From: Mucilaginibacter sp. L196
Lineage (GTDB): Bacteria > Bacteroidota > Bacteroidia > Sphingobacteriales > Sphingobacteriaceae
Reading direction: 5' to 3'
Assembly: GCF_009765905.1 (NCBI RefSeq)
Contig: NZ_LMUO01000007.1
Coordinates: 20,043 to 67,164, forward strand
DNA: 47,122 bases
Shown: positions 24,706 to 33,518 of the stretch, in pieces
Position numbering within the stretch: position 1 is the stretch's first letter
How the letters are laid out: every line of letters starts with the position of its first letter
The notes under the pieces: model-generated
What the model saw: the letters and a program-made list of their open reading frames with translations, nothing else
The model's database searches: none
Told to the model about the DNA's origin: nothing
Made by a program: the position numbers and the translations under genes

Positions 24706-25536
24706 ATGTTAGGATCTAAATTAGATATTTTTAAAAAGGAATGGACCGATGTTATCTTTAAGGGGCGCAATAAAGAATATGGCGCTTACGAATTAAGACA
24801 ACAGAATTCAAGGAGTACAAACCTTGCCCTAATCATTGGCTCAGCAGTATTTGTATTTATTTTATCTATAAATACAATTGTAAATGCCATTGAGGGATTC
24901 ATTCCTAAAGCACCGCCGATAGTTAAACTTACCGACGTGAAATTATTACCGCCGCCACCCGTTGATGCGGCCAAGAAACCACCTCCCCCTCCTCCGGAAC
25001 CACCAAAACCGAAGGTTGACCAGGTTAAGTTCCCTCCTCCAGTTGTAAAACCGGATAATGAGGCTAAAGAACCACCTCCAACAGTTGCCGAACTGAAAAC
25101 TGCTGACCCTGGTCAGAATAATCAGAAAGGTGATCCGAATGCCGATGTTAACATCGACGGACCAGTTGGAAATTCAGATGCTAAAATTACTGAAGCTGAC
25201 CCTAACCAGGTGTTTGCCGCGGTTGAACAAGAGCCTGAGTTTAAAAACGGTGGTAACGCAGGGTTTAACGCCTACCTGGCTAAAAATGTAAGGTTTCCCG
25301 CTGTTGATAGGGAAAACGGTACATCAGGTAAAGTTATCATCACCTTCGTTGTAGAAAAAGACGGTTCATTAACAGATGTTAAAGTGTTACGTGCACCATC
25401 ACCTACCATGGGCGATGCAGCGGCATCAGTTGTAAAGTCATCACCAGCCTGGAGACCGGGTAAACAAAACGGTCAAGCGGTTAGGGTGCAGTACACTATT
25501 TCGTTTGCTTTCTCATTAGCAGACGCCGATCAATAG
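24706..25536 (+). CDS. tonB: Energy transducer TonB
   Basis: 276 residues. It carries proton-motive energy from ExbB/ExbD to outer-membrane TonB-dependent transporters. The N-terminal cytoplasmic stretch has NKEYGAYELRQ, typical of Bacteroidota TonB. A single helix lies at about 38-58. A Pro-rich periplasmic spacer follows (about 78-125, runs of PPPPPP and EPPKPK), then an acidic/Asn linker. The C-terminal TonB domain (about 190-276) has VRFPAVDRENGTSGKVIITFVVEKDGSL and the SSPAWRPGKQNGQAVRV motif. Complete and unremarkable in length. Confidence 0.95.
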   Translation: MLGSKLDIFKKEWTDVIFKGRNKEYGAYELRQQNSRSTNLALIIGSAVFVFILSINTIVNAIEGFIPKAPPIVKLTDVKLLPPPPVDAAKKPPPPPPEPPKPKVDQVKFPPPVVKPDNEAKEPPPTVAELKTADPGQNNQKGDPNADVNIDGPVGNSDAKITEADPNQVFAAVEQEPEFKNGGNAGFNAYLAKNVRFPAVDRENGTSGKVIITFVVEKDGSLTDVKVLRAPSPTMGDAAASVVKSSPAWRPGKQNGQAVRVQYTISFAFSLADADQ

Positions 25537-25540
25537 AACA

Positions 25541-25771
25541 ATGTCATCAAATTTACATGATAAGCAAAAATCGCTCACAAGGCGGTTTTTGCTCATTTTA
25601 GGTGTAGCCACATTAGTGTGTGTTACCATACTTGGCTTAATGATTATGTTTACAGATAAACTTAATCTTAATATGGGTAATACACAGCGAATGACTGTTG
25701 GTGGATTACTTGTGGCTTATGGTATTTATAGGTCATTCCGGATTTTTAAAACACAACCAGATGATGAATAA
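25541..25771 (+). CDS. Small two-helix membrane protein in the exb/tonB operon
   Basis: 76 residues with hydrophobic helices at about 16-37 and 50-66 and a basic first segment. No family name is certain. It starts 5 bp after tonB and overlaps the start of the PstS-like gene by 8 bp, so it is firmly part of the operon. A supporting role in the TonB machinery is inference from position. Confidence 0.8.
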   Translation: MSSNLHDKQKSLTRRFLLILGVATLVCVTILGLMIMFTDKLNLNMGNTQRMTVGGLLVAYGIYRSFRIFKTQPDDE

Positions 25772-26672
25772 ATTAAAAATAGCAAGCTTATGCTTTGTTT
25801 TTATATTGGCATTTCAGGCTTGTAAACAAAAGCCCGCAGCTTATACCGATACCATTTCTGAGGGTACCGCGAAATTTGCCGCTGATGAATCATTTGAGCC
25901 GATTGTAGAAGAGGAAAACTATATTTTTAAAGCACTTGATCCAAAAGCCCAACCGCAAATTATTTACAAACCCGAAAATGATGTAGTAAATCTTTTATTA
26001 CAGGACAGTGTTCGGGTTGCCATCATATCGAGGCAACTGGATAGTGATGAATTAAAGGTTTTAAAAACCAGGAGACTGGTGCCTTCAGTTAGCCGTTTTG
26101 CAATTGATGCAGTAGCCATAATTGTAAACAAAGCGTCAAATGATACTACAATAACTGTTGCCGATATTAAAAAAATGCTTAACGGGCAAGCAAAATCAGC
26201 TATGAATATTGTTTTTGATAACCCAAACTCAAGTTTGGTGCGATATTTGAAAACATTAGCGGGTGTTACCGACTTTAAACTAAAGAATATTTTTGCACTC
26301 AAATCAAATAAAGAGGTAATAAAATACGTTAGTACACATCCGGACGCTATTGGCTTTACAGGCTTTAACTGGCTGGATGATCCCGATAAGGATTATGCAG
26401 ATGCGGTAAACAATATTAAAATTGTAAGTGTTAAGGACGAGGATAATAAAAAATACGGAACGCAATACTACAGGCCTTCGCAGGAAACATTGTCATTAGG
26501 ACAATATCCGTTAAAAAGAGACTTGTATATTATAAATTGCACGGGCAGACAGGGCTTAGGTAGCGGTTTCGAAATGTTTTTAAATAGCGACCGTGGCCAG
26601 CGAATAGTTTTGAGTTCAGGTTTATTACCAAGCGTAATGCCAGGAAGAGAGATCGAAATAAAAAAGAAGTAA
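25764..26672 (+). CDS. PstS-like phosphate-binding-domain lipoprotein
   Basis: 302 residues from the ATG at 25764. A hydrophobic start (LKIASLCFVFILAFQAC) ends in a lipobox-like FQAC, so Cys19 is the likely lipidated residue. The rest is a type II periplasmic-binding fold of the PstS family. VAIIVNKASNDTTITVADIKKMLNG is the characteristic hinge block, and IGFTGFNWLDD and YPLKRDLYIIN follow. No Pst permease or ATPase genes are near; instead the gene lies within the TonB operon. A nonstandard role is likely. A longer frame from 25698 is rejected because it buries the signal peptide. Confidence 0.87.
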   Translation: MNKLKIASLCFVFILAFQACKQKPAAYTDTISEGTAKFAADESFEPIVEEENYIFKALDPKAQPQIIYKPENDVVNLLLQDSVRVAIISRQLDSDELKVLKTRRLVPSVSRFAIDAVAIIVNKASNDTTITVADIKKMLNGQAKSAMNIVFDNPNSSLVRYLKTLAGVTDFKLKNIFALKSNKEVIKYVSTHPDAIGFTGFNWLDDPDKDYADAVNNIKIVSVKDEDNKKYGTQYYRPSQETLSLGQYPLKRDLYIINCTGRQGLGSGFEMFLNSDRGQRIVLSSGLLPSVMPGREIEIKKK

Positions 26673-26703
26673 ACTAACATAATTCTAATATAAATAATTC
26701 CAA

Positions 26704-28413
26704 ATGAAAATTACCAGTAAAGTAGCTGTGGCAGCATTAGGATTGGTATGCATAGGTTCTGTAGCTAACGCGCAGAGCCTTGATGATGCTAAGAAAGCGA
26801 TTAATGCCGAGCAATATTCAAAAGCCAAATCGATACTTAAAAACCTAACGGTTACAGAGCCCACTAAAGATGCGGACTATTTTTACCTGGGCTGGGTTTA
26901 CCTGCAACAGGACGAAGCCGATTCAGCAAAATTAATCTTTAATAAAGGCCTGGCTGTTAATCCTAAATCTGCTTTAAACTATGCAGGTTTGGGTGCCGTA
27001 GCGTTTGTTGATAAAGACAAAGCTACAGCCACCACAAATTTTAACCAGGCTATTGCCTTAGCAACTAAAAAAGATGTTGAACCTTATGTATATGTAGGTA
27101 AAGCTTATTTGTTGGTGCCTTCAGTAAATGCGGCTATCGCACCTGCTGATGCTAAAGCAGCTATCGATGTATTGACAAAGGGATTGACAATCAACCCTAA
27201 AAATACTGATCTATTATTAGCCAGAGGCAGCGCATACTTATCGCAACTGCAAAACACAGAAGCATCTAACGATTTTGATGCAGCATTGGAGATCGATCCA
27301 AAACTGGCATCTGCTGATGTTGCTGAAGGTGTAATATCAAAATTTGCAAATAACTATACTGATGCTGAAGCTAAATTTCAGGCGGCATTAGCTATTGACC
27401 CTAACTTTGGGCCGGCTTACCGTGAGTGGGCTGAAACAGACCTGCGTTGGGCTAACAGTGAGGCTAAAATGTCTGCTAAAAAACAAGAAGCAGTTGAGCA
27501 TTACCAAAAATTCTTGAGCTTAACAGATATGTCTGTTGAGTCACAAATGCGTTATGCCGACTTCTTGATCTCAGCAAAGGATCCTGCTGATTATAAAATA
27601 TTACAACAATTAGCAACTGATATGTCAAAATCAGCGGGTACAAACCTTCGTATTTACCGCTATTTGGGCTATGCTGCTTATGAGAATAAGGATTATGCCG
27701 CAGGATTAGCAGCTTTAAATACATGGTTAACCAAAGCCGATCCAAAGCGTATTATCCCTGCTGATTATTTATACTTAGGCCGTTTGCAAATAGCTACCGG
27801 TAAAGATTCATTAGGTGTACAAAATCTTAGAAAAGCATATGACCTTGACTCTACTCAAGCAGATGTTTTCCAGGAGATTGCTAAATCTGATTATACCAAC
27901 AAAAAGTATTTAGAAGCCGCTAACGCTTATAAAGAATACATTGATAAATCACATAAAGCAACCCTTAATGATTATCTATCAGAAGCGTTAAGTTTCTATA
28001 AAGAGTACACTACCGAATATTACAGCAAAGCTGTACCAAAACCGGTAGCTGATACAGCTTTATTAACAAAGTCTGATAGCGCATTTAGCTATATACAACA
28101 TAAAGCAACTGCACCAGTAGCTATTGTGGCTTTATACCAGGCTAGAGAGCAGGATTTTAAAGAGCCAGACAGAGCATCATCTAAAGGTTTAGCTAAGCCG
28201 TTTTATGAGCAATATATTGCTTTAACAACAGCTAAAGGCGTTAAAGATGGTGATAAGCCATTCCTTGCAGAAGCTTATGACTATTTAGGCCGTTATTATG
28301 AACTTGCAGCTAAAGATGATGCCAAAGCTACAGAGGCATATACTAATGCATTAGCTAATTCGCCTAGTGATACCGAAGCCTTGGATTACATGAAACGAAA
28401 AGGTAAAAAATAA
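26704..28413 (+). CDS. Exported TPR-repeat protein of the exb/tonB cluster
   Basis: 569 residues. The signal peptide is MKITSKVAVAALGLVCIGSVANA, cleaved before QSLDD. Tandem TPR motifs run through most of the protein; examples are DYFYLGWVYLQQDEADSAKLIFNKG and DLLLARGSAYLSQLQNTEASNDFDAAL. A probable last repeat at the C-terminus ends in a Lys-rich tail. It is a periplasmic protein-interaction scaffold, last in the operon and followed by a strong terminator. The order ExbB-ExbD-ExbD-TonB-small-PstS-TPR is, to my knowledge, conserved in the phylum. Confidence 0.9.
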   Translation: MKITSKVAVAALGLVCIGSVANAQSLDDAKKAINAEQYSKAKSILKNLTVTEPTKDADYFYLGWVYLQQDEADSAKLIFNKGLAVNPKSALNYAGLGAVAFVDKDKATATTNFNQAIALATKKDVEPYVYVGKAYLLVPSVNAAIAPADAKAAIDVLTKGLTINPKNTDLLLARGSAYLSQLQNTEASNDFDAALEIDPKLASADVAEGVISKFANNYTDAEAKFQAALAIDPNFGPAYREWAETDLRWANSEAKMSAKKQEAVEHYQKFLSLTDMSVESQMRYADFLISAKDPADYKILQQLATDMSKSAGTNLRIYRYLGYAAYENKDYAAGLAALNTWLTKADPKRIIPADYLYLGRLQIATGKDSLGVQNLRKAYDLDSTQADVFQEIAKSDYTNKKYLEAANAYKEYIDKSHKATLNDYLSEALSFYKEYTTEYYSKAVPKPVADTALLTKSDSAFSYIQHKATAPVAIVALYQAREQDFKEPDRASSKGLAKPFYEQYIALTTAKGVKDGDKPFLAEAYDYLGRYYELAAKDDAKATEAYTNALANSPSDTEALDYMKRKGKK

Positions 28414-28430
28414 AAAATACTAATAAAAAA

Positions 28431-28458
28431 GGGCCTCATTTAAATGAGGCCCTTTTTT
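28431..28458. terminator. Strong terminator after the TPR gene
   Basis: GGGCCTCATTTAAATGAGGCCC (28431-28452) is a perfect 11-bp-arm palindrome flanked by AAAAAA on the left and TTTTTT on the right. It therefore works in both directions. It separates the TonB operon from the nuo promoter 17 bp away. Confidence 0.95.
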
Positions 28459-28474
28459 ATTAGTGATCCATTAG

Positions 28475-28482
28475 TATATTTG
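28475..28482 (+). promoter_or_regulatory. TAnnTTTG promoter element (TATATTTG) of nuoA, near-leaderless
   Basis: TATATTTG is followed by CAGC and then the nuoA ATG at 28487. The layout is identical to that of the GNAT gene at 18563. The predicted transcription start coincides with the start codon within a few bases. Confidence 0.6.
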
Positions 28483-28486
28483 CAGC

Positions 28487-28858
28487 ATGGAAGCACAAAG
28501 TTTGCCGGTAAATTTTTTGCCGATCATTTTTCAAATGATCGTAGCAGTTGGGTTTGTGGTTGGTACTATGTTTGTAACACACAAAATAGGCCCTAAACGC
28601 GCTACAAAAGATAAATTAACCCCGTTTGAATCAGGTATAGAAGTTGTTGGTAATGCCCGTACTCCAATATCAATCAAATACTTCCTGGTAGCTATACTGT
28701 TTGTATTGTTTGATGTGGAGGTTATTTTCATGTACCCATGGGCTGTAAACTTTAAAGCATTGGGTGGCAGCGGGATGATAGAAATGTTCATTTTTATGGC
28801 TACGCTGTTATTGGGCTTTATCTACATCATCAAAAAAGGTGCGTTAGATTGGGATTAG
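28487..28858 (+). CDS. nuoA: NADH-quinone oxidoreductase subunit A
   Basis: 123 residues with three membrane helices (about 10-31, 64-83, 92-112). The signature FDVEVIFMYPWA sits in the second helix, with the Asp and Glu conserved in NuoA/ND3. It is part of the complex I proton-pumping membrane arm near the quinone site. It is separated from nuoB by ~230 bp that hold repeat D4 and a second promoter, so nuoA may be transcribed partly on its own. Confidence 0.96.
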   Translation: MEAQSLPVNFLPIIFQMIVAVGFVVGTMFVTHKIGPKRATKDKLTPFESGIEVVGNARTPISIKYFLVAILFVLFDVEVIFMYPWAVNFKALGGSGMIEMFIFMATLLLGFIYIIKKGALDWD

Positions 28859-28860
28859 TT

Positions 28861-28966
28861 AGCCCTTCCTAAATCCTCCCCGGTAGGGAGGACTTTATTA
28901 TAATTGATTGATATAAAAGGACTTTTTAAAAAGTATCCCCTACAGGGGGAGATTTAGAGGGGGCTG
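28861..28966. repeat. Family D palindromic repeat, copy D4
   Basis: Left arm AGCCCTTCCTAAATCCTCCC; right arm CCTACAGGGGGAGATTTAGA ending GGGGGCT, with ~60 bp between. It lies inside the nuo locus between nuoA and nuoB. Confidence 0.82.
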
Positions 28967-29034
28967 GTTGTTTAGATTCGTTCTAAATATATTCTATCAA
29001 TAACATAGTGTATCAAATACAGTATAAAAAATTG

Positions 29035-29067
29035 TAAATTTGCTTATCCTTTCCGCATTTGGATAGG
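29035..29067 (+). promoter_or_regulatory. Promoter element and leader hairpin of nuoB
   Basis: TAAATTTG (29035-29042) matches the consensus. CTTATCC and GGATAGG then pair across an 11-nt loop in the leader (29043-29067), and the nuoB ATG follows at 29087. The bases TTTGCTTATCCTTT resemble TTTGCCCATCCTTT at the nuoJ promoter. Confidence 0.5.
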
Positions 29068-29086
29068 TTTTTGTATTATATAGTTC

Positions 29087-29629
29087 ATGAGTGATATTCA
29101 GTTAGTTGAAGCTCCTCCTGGTGTAGAAGGTGCTGGGTTTTTTGCTACTTCGCTTGATAAAGCAATAGGTTTAGCACGTTCAAACTCGTTATGGCCACTG
29201 CCATTTGCCACTTCTTGCTGTGGTATTGAGTTTATGGCCACTATGGCTTCTCATTATGATTTGTCGAGGTTTGGTGCCGAGCGTTTGAGTTTTTCTCCTC
29301 GCCAGGCCGACTTGTTAATGGTTATGGGTACCATATCCAAAAAAATGGGTCCTGTCCTTCGTCAGGTTTACCTGCAAATGGCTGAGCCACGTTGGGTAAT
29401 GGCTGTTGGTGCCTGCGCATCAAGCGGTGGTATATTTGATACCTATTCGGTATTGCAGGGTATTGATGAGATTATCCCGGTTGACGTTTACGTACCCGGC
29501 TGCCCGCCACGCCCCGAAGCTATTATTGATGGCTTTATAGGCATCCAGAAATTAGTGCAAACAGAATCGCTGCGCCGTCGTAACACGCCGGAGTATCAGA
29601 AATTATTAGCTTCATACGGAATTCAGTAA
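29087..29629 (+). CDS. nuoB: NADH-quinone oxidoreductase subunit B
   Basis: 180 residues. This hydrophilic complex I subunit carries cluster N2, which passes electrons to quinone. The Cys ligands are all present: Cys44 and Cys45 in ATSCCGIEFM, Cys110 in GACASSGG and Cys139 in VPGCPPRPEA. The TAA stop overlaps the nuoC ATG by one base. Confidence 0.97.
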   Translation: MSDIQLVEAPPGVEGAGFFATSLDKAIGLARSNSLWPLPFATSCCGIEFMATMASHYDLSRFGAERLSFSPRQADLLMVMGTISKKMGPVLRQVYLQMAEPRWVMAVGACASSGGIFDTYSVLQGIDEIIPVDVYVPGCPPRPEAIIDGFIGIQKLVQTESLRRRNTPEYQKLLASYGIQ

Positions 29630-30132
29630 TGGGTAAGATCACTAACGAAGAACTTTTAAAAAAGATCAACGAAAAGTTTGACCAGCAAATAACCGTTGTT
29701 GGCGAACCATATGGTTTATTAACCATTGAAACTGGCCGCGAGCAAATAATAGCGCTATTAGAATTTTTGAAAAATGATACTGTACTCCAGTTCATTTATT
29801 TAACAGATATAACCGCTGTGCATTATCCCGAAACGGCAAACCCTATCGGTGTAATTTATCATGTGCATAGCCTGGTAAATAATGTGCGTATCCGCATAAA
29901 AGTTTTCTTGCCTGCCGAAGATTATCACATCCCTACTGCAACAACAGTATGGCACGGTGCTAACTGGATGGAGCGTGAAACTTATGACTTTTTCGGAGTG
30001 ATATTCGATGGTCACCCGGATTTACGCAGGATATTAAATGTTGATGACATGACGGTTTTCCCGATGCGCAGAGAATATCCGCTGGAAGATCCTAACCGTG
30101 TTGATAAAAAAGATTATTTTTTCGGAAGATAG
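29629..30132 (+). CDS. nuoC: NADH-quinone oxidoreductase subunit C
   Basis: 167 residues, the 30-kDa subunit homologue of the quinone module. The signature ERETYDFFGVIFDGHPDLRRIL is at about 122-143, followed by FPMRREYPLED. It is an independent gene, not fused to NuoD as in E. coli. Translation is coupled to nuoB through TAATG. Confidence 0.96.
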   Translation: MGKITNEELLKKINEKFDQQITVVGEPYGLLTIETGREQIIALLEFLKNDTVLQFIYLTDITAVHYPETANPIGVIYHVHSLVNNVRIRIKVFLPAEDYHIPTATTVWHGANWMERETYDFFGVIFDGHPDLRRILNVDDMTVFPMRREYPLEDPNRVDKKDYFFGR

Positions 30133-30135
30133 AAG

Positions 30136-31347
30136 ATGCAGAACCACCCGGTATATACAGATAACGATCCGCAAACCGCGCCCTCAACCCTTAACTTAGG
30201 GCCAACGCACCCGGCTACGCATGGTGTTTTTCAAAACGTGCTGCAGTTGGATGGTGAACGGATCATAAGCGGCGTATCAACCATTGGTTATATACACCGT
30301 GCTTTTGAAAAAATTGCTGAACACCGCCCTTTTTACCAGATCACTCCATTAACAGATCGTTTAAACTATTGCTCATCACCCATCAATAACATGGGCTGGC
30401 ACATGACGGTTGAAAAGCTGTTAGGTATCGAAACACCAAAACGTGTTGATTACCTACGTGTAATAGTAATGGAACTGGCCCGTATATCAGATCATATCGT
30501 TTGTAACGGTGTATTGGGTGTTGATACCGGCGCTTTCACAGGTTTCCTTTACATGATGGAACACCGTGAGGCTATTTATGAAATTTACGAAGAAGTTTGC
30601 GGCTCGCGCCTTACTACCAACATTGGCCGTATAGGTGGTTTCGAGCGTAACTTTAACGCCATAGCTTTTAACAAACTGCGTAAATTCTTAAAGGATTTCC
30701 CGCCGGTATTAAGAGAATTTGAGGCATTATTTAACCGTAACCGCATATTTTTTGATCGTACCAAAGGCGTAGCAGAAGTAACTGCTGAAGATGCATTAGC
30801 ATACAGCTGGAGCGGCCCGCTTTTACGTGCGGCAGGTGTTGATTACGATGTTAGGGCGATGAATCCTTACTCTTCATACGAAGATTTTGATTTTGAAGTG
30901 CCTGTAGGCGAGAATGGCGATGTTTATGCACGTTTCCTGGTTCGTAACGAAGAAATGTGGCAAAGCATGCGCATTATTGAGCAGGCTTTAATGAAACTGG
31001 AAAAAGAACCAACAGATATATTCCACGCGGATGTGCCTGAGTTCTACTTGCCTCCAAAAGAAGAAGTTTACAATAACATGGAAGCCCTTATTTATCACTT
31101 TAAAATAGTGATGGGCGAAATAGATACCCCGAATTCCGAAGTATATCACTCGGTTGAGGGTGCCAATGGCGAATTAGGTTTTTATTTGGTTAATGATGGT
31201 GGCAGATCACCATACCGCTTGCATTTCCGCAGGCCAAGTTTTATCAATTACCAGATGTATGCGCCAATGAGCCGTGGTATGTTACTGTCTGACGCGATTA
31301 TTAACATGAGTAGTTTAAACGTTATAGCCGGAGAATTAGATGCTTAG
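30136..31347 (+). CDS. nuoD: NADH-quinone oxidoreductase subunit D
   Basis: 403 residues, the 49-kDa subunit that builds the quinone pocket with NuoB. LGPTHPATHGVFQN near the N-terminus contains the quinone-loop His. YIHRAFEKIAE, DRLNYCSSPINNMGWHMTVEKLLGI and the terminal ELDA are all conserved. It ends with an 8-bp overlap with nuoE. Confidence 0.97.
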   Translation: MQNHPVYTDNDPQTAPSTLNLGPTHPATHGVFQNVLQLDGERIISGVSTIGYIHRAFEKIAEHRPFYQITPLTDRLNYCSSPINNMGWHMTVEKLLGIETPKRVDYLRVIVMELARISDHIVCNGVLGVDTGAFTGFLYMMEHREAIYEIYEEVCGSRLTTNIGRIGGFERNFNAIAFNKLRKFLKDFPPVLREFEALFNRNRIFFDRTKGVAEVTAEDALAYSWSGPLLRAAGVDYDVRAMNPYSSYEDFDFEVPVGENGDVYARFLVRNEEMWQSMRIIEQALMKLEKEPTDIFHADVPEFYLPPKEEVYNNMEALIYHFKIVMGEIDTPNSEVYHSVEGANGELGFYLVNDGGRSPYRLHFRRPSFINYQMYAPMSRGMLLSDAIINMSSLNVIAGELDA

Positions 31348-31867
31348 AGTTGACAATTCAGAAGCGATCCCGGTAGAGTTTTCGCCGGAGCTTGTAGCAA
31401 AGTTTGATGATATAGTTAGCCGTTATCCCGAAGGAAAACAGAAATCAGCATTATTGCCGATCCTGCACCTGGTACAAGCCGAATTTGGCTGGGTAAGCGC
31501 CCCCGCAATGGATAAGGTTGCCGACTATCTGCATATACAAGATATTGAAGTTTACGAAGTAGCTACTTTTTACAGCATGTACTTTATGCGCCCGCAAGGC
31601 AAATATATGCTGGAAGTTTGCCGTACAGGCCCTTGCTGCTTAGTAGGTGCCGAGAAAATAATGGATCATATTGAGCAAAAGTTGGGTGTTAAGGAAGGTG
31701 ATGTTACGCCCGACGGATTATTCAGCTGGCGCGGAGTGGAATGTTTAGCAGCTTGTGGTTATGGCCCGGTATTGCAAATAAGCCCTGAGTATACTTTTTA
31801 CGAAAAATTAACCAACGAATCTGTTGATCAATTGATCTCGGATTTAAAGGCAAAAGCTAGTAACTGA
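31340..31867 (+). CDS. nuoE: NADH-quinone oxidoreductase subunit E
   Basis: 175 residues, the 24-kDa subunit with the [2Fe-2S] cluster N1a. Ligands are Cys94 and Cys99 (CRTGPC) and Cys135 and Cys139 (CLAAC). The presence of NuoE, F and a NuoG-like protein shows that this is an NADH-oxidising complex, not a NuoEFG-less form. A 59-residue membrane protein gene begins one base after its stop. Confidence 0.96.
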   Translation: MLRVDNSEAIPVEFSPELVAKFDDIVSRYPEGKQKSALLPILHLVQAEFGWVSAPAMDKVADYLHIQDIEVYEVATFYSMYFMRPQGKYMLEVCRTGPCCLVGAEKIMDHIEQKLGVKEGDVTPDGLFSWRGVECLAACGYGPVLQISPEYTFYEKLTNESVDQLISDLKAKASN

Positions 31868-31868
31868 T

Positions 31869-32048
31869 ATGAATAGCTCAACTTTAATTATAACAGATAT
31901 TGTATTAGTTTTAGTTGTAGTGTTAATATTTGCCACTGACGAGATAAAAAAACACGGTGCCATTTTGATACCGTTAATAGCAATAGCATGTGCAAGCTGT
32001 ATTGTAAGGCACATTAGTCATTACAAGCACACAAAGAAATTATATTAA
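31869..32048 (+). CDS. 59-residue two-helix membrane protein between nuoE and nuoF
   Basis: ATG at 31869 and TAA at 32046-32048, 59 codons. It starts one base after the nuoE stop and ends 6 bp before the nuoF ATG, an operon-like fit that a chance ORF would rarely show. The product has two hydrophobic segments (about 5-22 and 29-46) joined by a polar turn TDEIKKHG, and a basic tail HISHYKHTKKLY. It has one Cys pair (CASC). No standard Nuo subunit fits: NuoA and NuoK are present elsewhere and have three helices. It may be an accessory or assembly subunit; this is inferred from position only. Confidence 0.65.
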   Translation: MNSSTLIITDIVLVLVVVLIFATDEIKKHGAILIPLIAIACASCIVRHISHYKHTKKLY

Positions 32049-32054
32049 ATAGCA

Positions 32055-33413
32055 ATGGCACGTAAATTACTTTTAGAACATATAAACGTACCCGGCATTA
32101 ACACTTTTGATGTTTATCGCTCAAAGGGAGGTTATGCTGCTGTTGAAAAGGCATTAAAAACCATGTCGTCTGACGATGTGGTGGAAGAGGTTAAAAAATC
32201 AGGCTTGCGTGGCCGTGGTGGCGCGGGTTTCCCTACCGGGATGAAATGGAGCTTTTTGGCTAAACCCGAAGGTGTTGCCCGTTACTTGGTTTGTAATGCC
32301 GATGAATCAGAACCCGGAACTTTTAAAGATCGTTATTTGATGACCTATCTCCCTCACTTATTAATTGAGGGGATGATTGTTGCCAGTTACGCTTTAGGTG
32401 CTAAAACATCATACATCTACGTTCGTGGTGAAATGATGCCGCAGATCCGCATCCTTGAACGTGCCATCGCGGAAGCAAAAAATAAAGGATTTTTAGGAAA
32501 AAATATTTTAGGTTCAGGTTACGATCTGGAGTTATATGTACAACCCGGTGGTGGTGCTTATATCTGCGGAGAAGAAACCGCTTTGTTAGAATCATTGGAA
32601 GGTAAACGTGGTAACCCGCGCATTAAACCGCCATTCCCGGCTATTGCTGGTTTGTATGGTTGCCCAACAGTGGTAAACAATGTAGAGTCGATTGCGGCAG
32701 TAGTGCCGATCATCAATGAAGGCGGCGAAGAGTATGCGAAAGTTGGTATCGGTCGTAGTACAGGTACAAAACTGATCTCTGCCGGTGGTAACGTTAAAAA
32801 TCCCGGTGTTTACGAAATCGACTTAGGTTTACCGGTTGAAGATTTCTTATACTCCGAAGAATATTGCGGTGGTATTGCCAATGGCAAACGTTTAAAAGCG
32901 GTTGTTGCAGGTGGATCATCAGTGCCAATTTTACCTGCTAACCTGTTCATGAAAACTATAACTGGCGAACCACGCCTGATGAGCTACGAATCATTAGCCG
33001 AAGGTGGTTTTGTGAGTGGTACCATGATGGGTTCAGGTGGTTTTATCGCTTTTGATGAAGACCAATGCATTGTGCGCAATACCTGGAACTTCGCCCGTTT
33101 CTATCACCATGAAAGCTGCGGACAATGTTCGCCATGTCGTGAAGGTACCGGATGGATGGAAAAAGTTTTACACCGCCTGGAATATGGTCACGGTAAAATG
33201 AGCGACATAGATCTGTTGGTTGATGTATCTAAGAAAATTGAAGGAAATACAATTTGTCCGCTTGGTGACGCGGCAGCATGGCCGGTGGCCAGCGCGATCC
33301 GCCACTTTAGGGATGAGTTTGAGTGGCACGTAACAAACGGCGCTGAAGCGGTTAAAAGGAATTACGGAATAGCGCATTACGCTGATCCGTTGCCAAAGGT
33401 GGAAACTGTATAG
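32055..33413 (+). CDS. nuoF: NADH-quinone oxidoreductase subunit F
   Basis: 452 residues, the 51-kDa subunit that oxidises NADH with [17 protein letters not shown] (52-65) is the FMN/NADH site, and [14 protein letters not shown] and [11 protein letters not shown] follow. The [4Fe-4S] cluster N3 ligands are Cys355, Cys358 and Cys361 (CGQCSPC) and Cys401. Slightly longer than typical at the C-terminus. The next 105 bp, before nuoG, are filled by repeat D5. Confidence 0.97.
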   Translation: MARKLLLEHINVPGINTFDVYRSKGGYAAVEKALKTMSSDDVVEEVKKSGLRGRGGAGFPTGMKWSFLAKPEGVARYLVCNADESEPGTFKDRYLMTYLPHLLIEGMIVASYALGAKTSYIYVRGEMMPQIRILERAIAEAKNKGFLGKNILGSGYDLELYVQPGGGAYICGEETALLESLEGKRGNPRIKPPFPAIAGLYGCPTVVNNVESIAAVVPIINEGGEEYAKVGIGRSTGTKLISAGGNVKNPGVYEIDLGLPVEDFLYSEEYCGGIANGKRLKAVVAGGSSVPILPANLFMKTITGEPRLMSYESLAEGGFVSGTMMGSGGFIAFDEDQCIVRNTWNFARFYHHESCGQCSPCREGTGWMEKVLHRLEYGHGKMSDIDLLVDVSKKIEGNTICPLGDAAAWPVASAIRHFRDEFEWHVTNGAEAVKRNYGIAHYADPLPKVETV

Positions 33414-33504
33414 GCCCCACCCAACCCTCCCCGGAAGGGAGGGCTTAAAGTTTGAGCAAAATGCTTCCAAAGTCTCCCCTTCCGGGGGAGATTTAGAGGG
33501 GGCC
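33413..33504. repeat. Family D palindromic repeat, copy D5
   Basis: Left arm GGCCCCACCCAACCCTCCCC then GGAAGGGAGGGCTT; right arm AAGTCTCCCCTTCCGGGGGA ending AGAGGGGGCC. The outer arms GGCCCC/GGGGCC are complementary. It starts at the nuoF stop and ends 15 bp before nuoG. Confidence 0.85.
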
Positions 33505-33518
33505 AATTAATTAAAATA

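Noticed and set aside
25698..25763. 22-residue extension of the PstS-like protein
   Set aside because: It overlaps the preceding gene in another frame and would place a non-signal sequence before the lipoprotein signal peptide.
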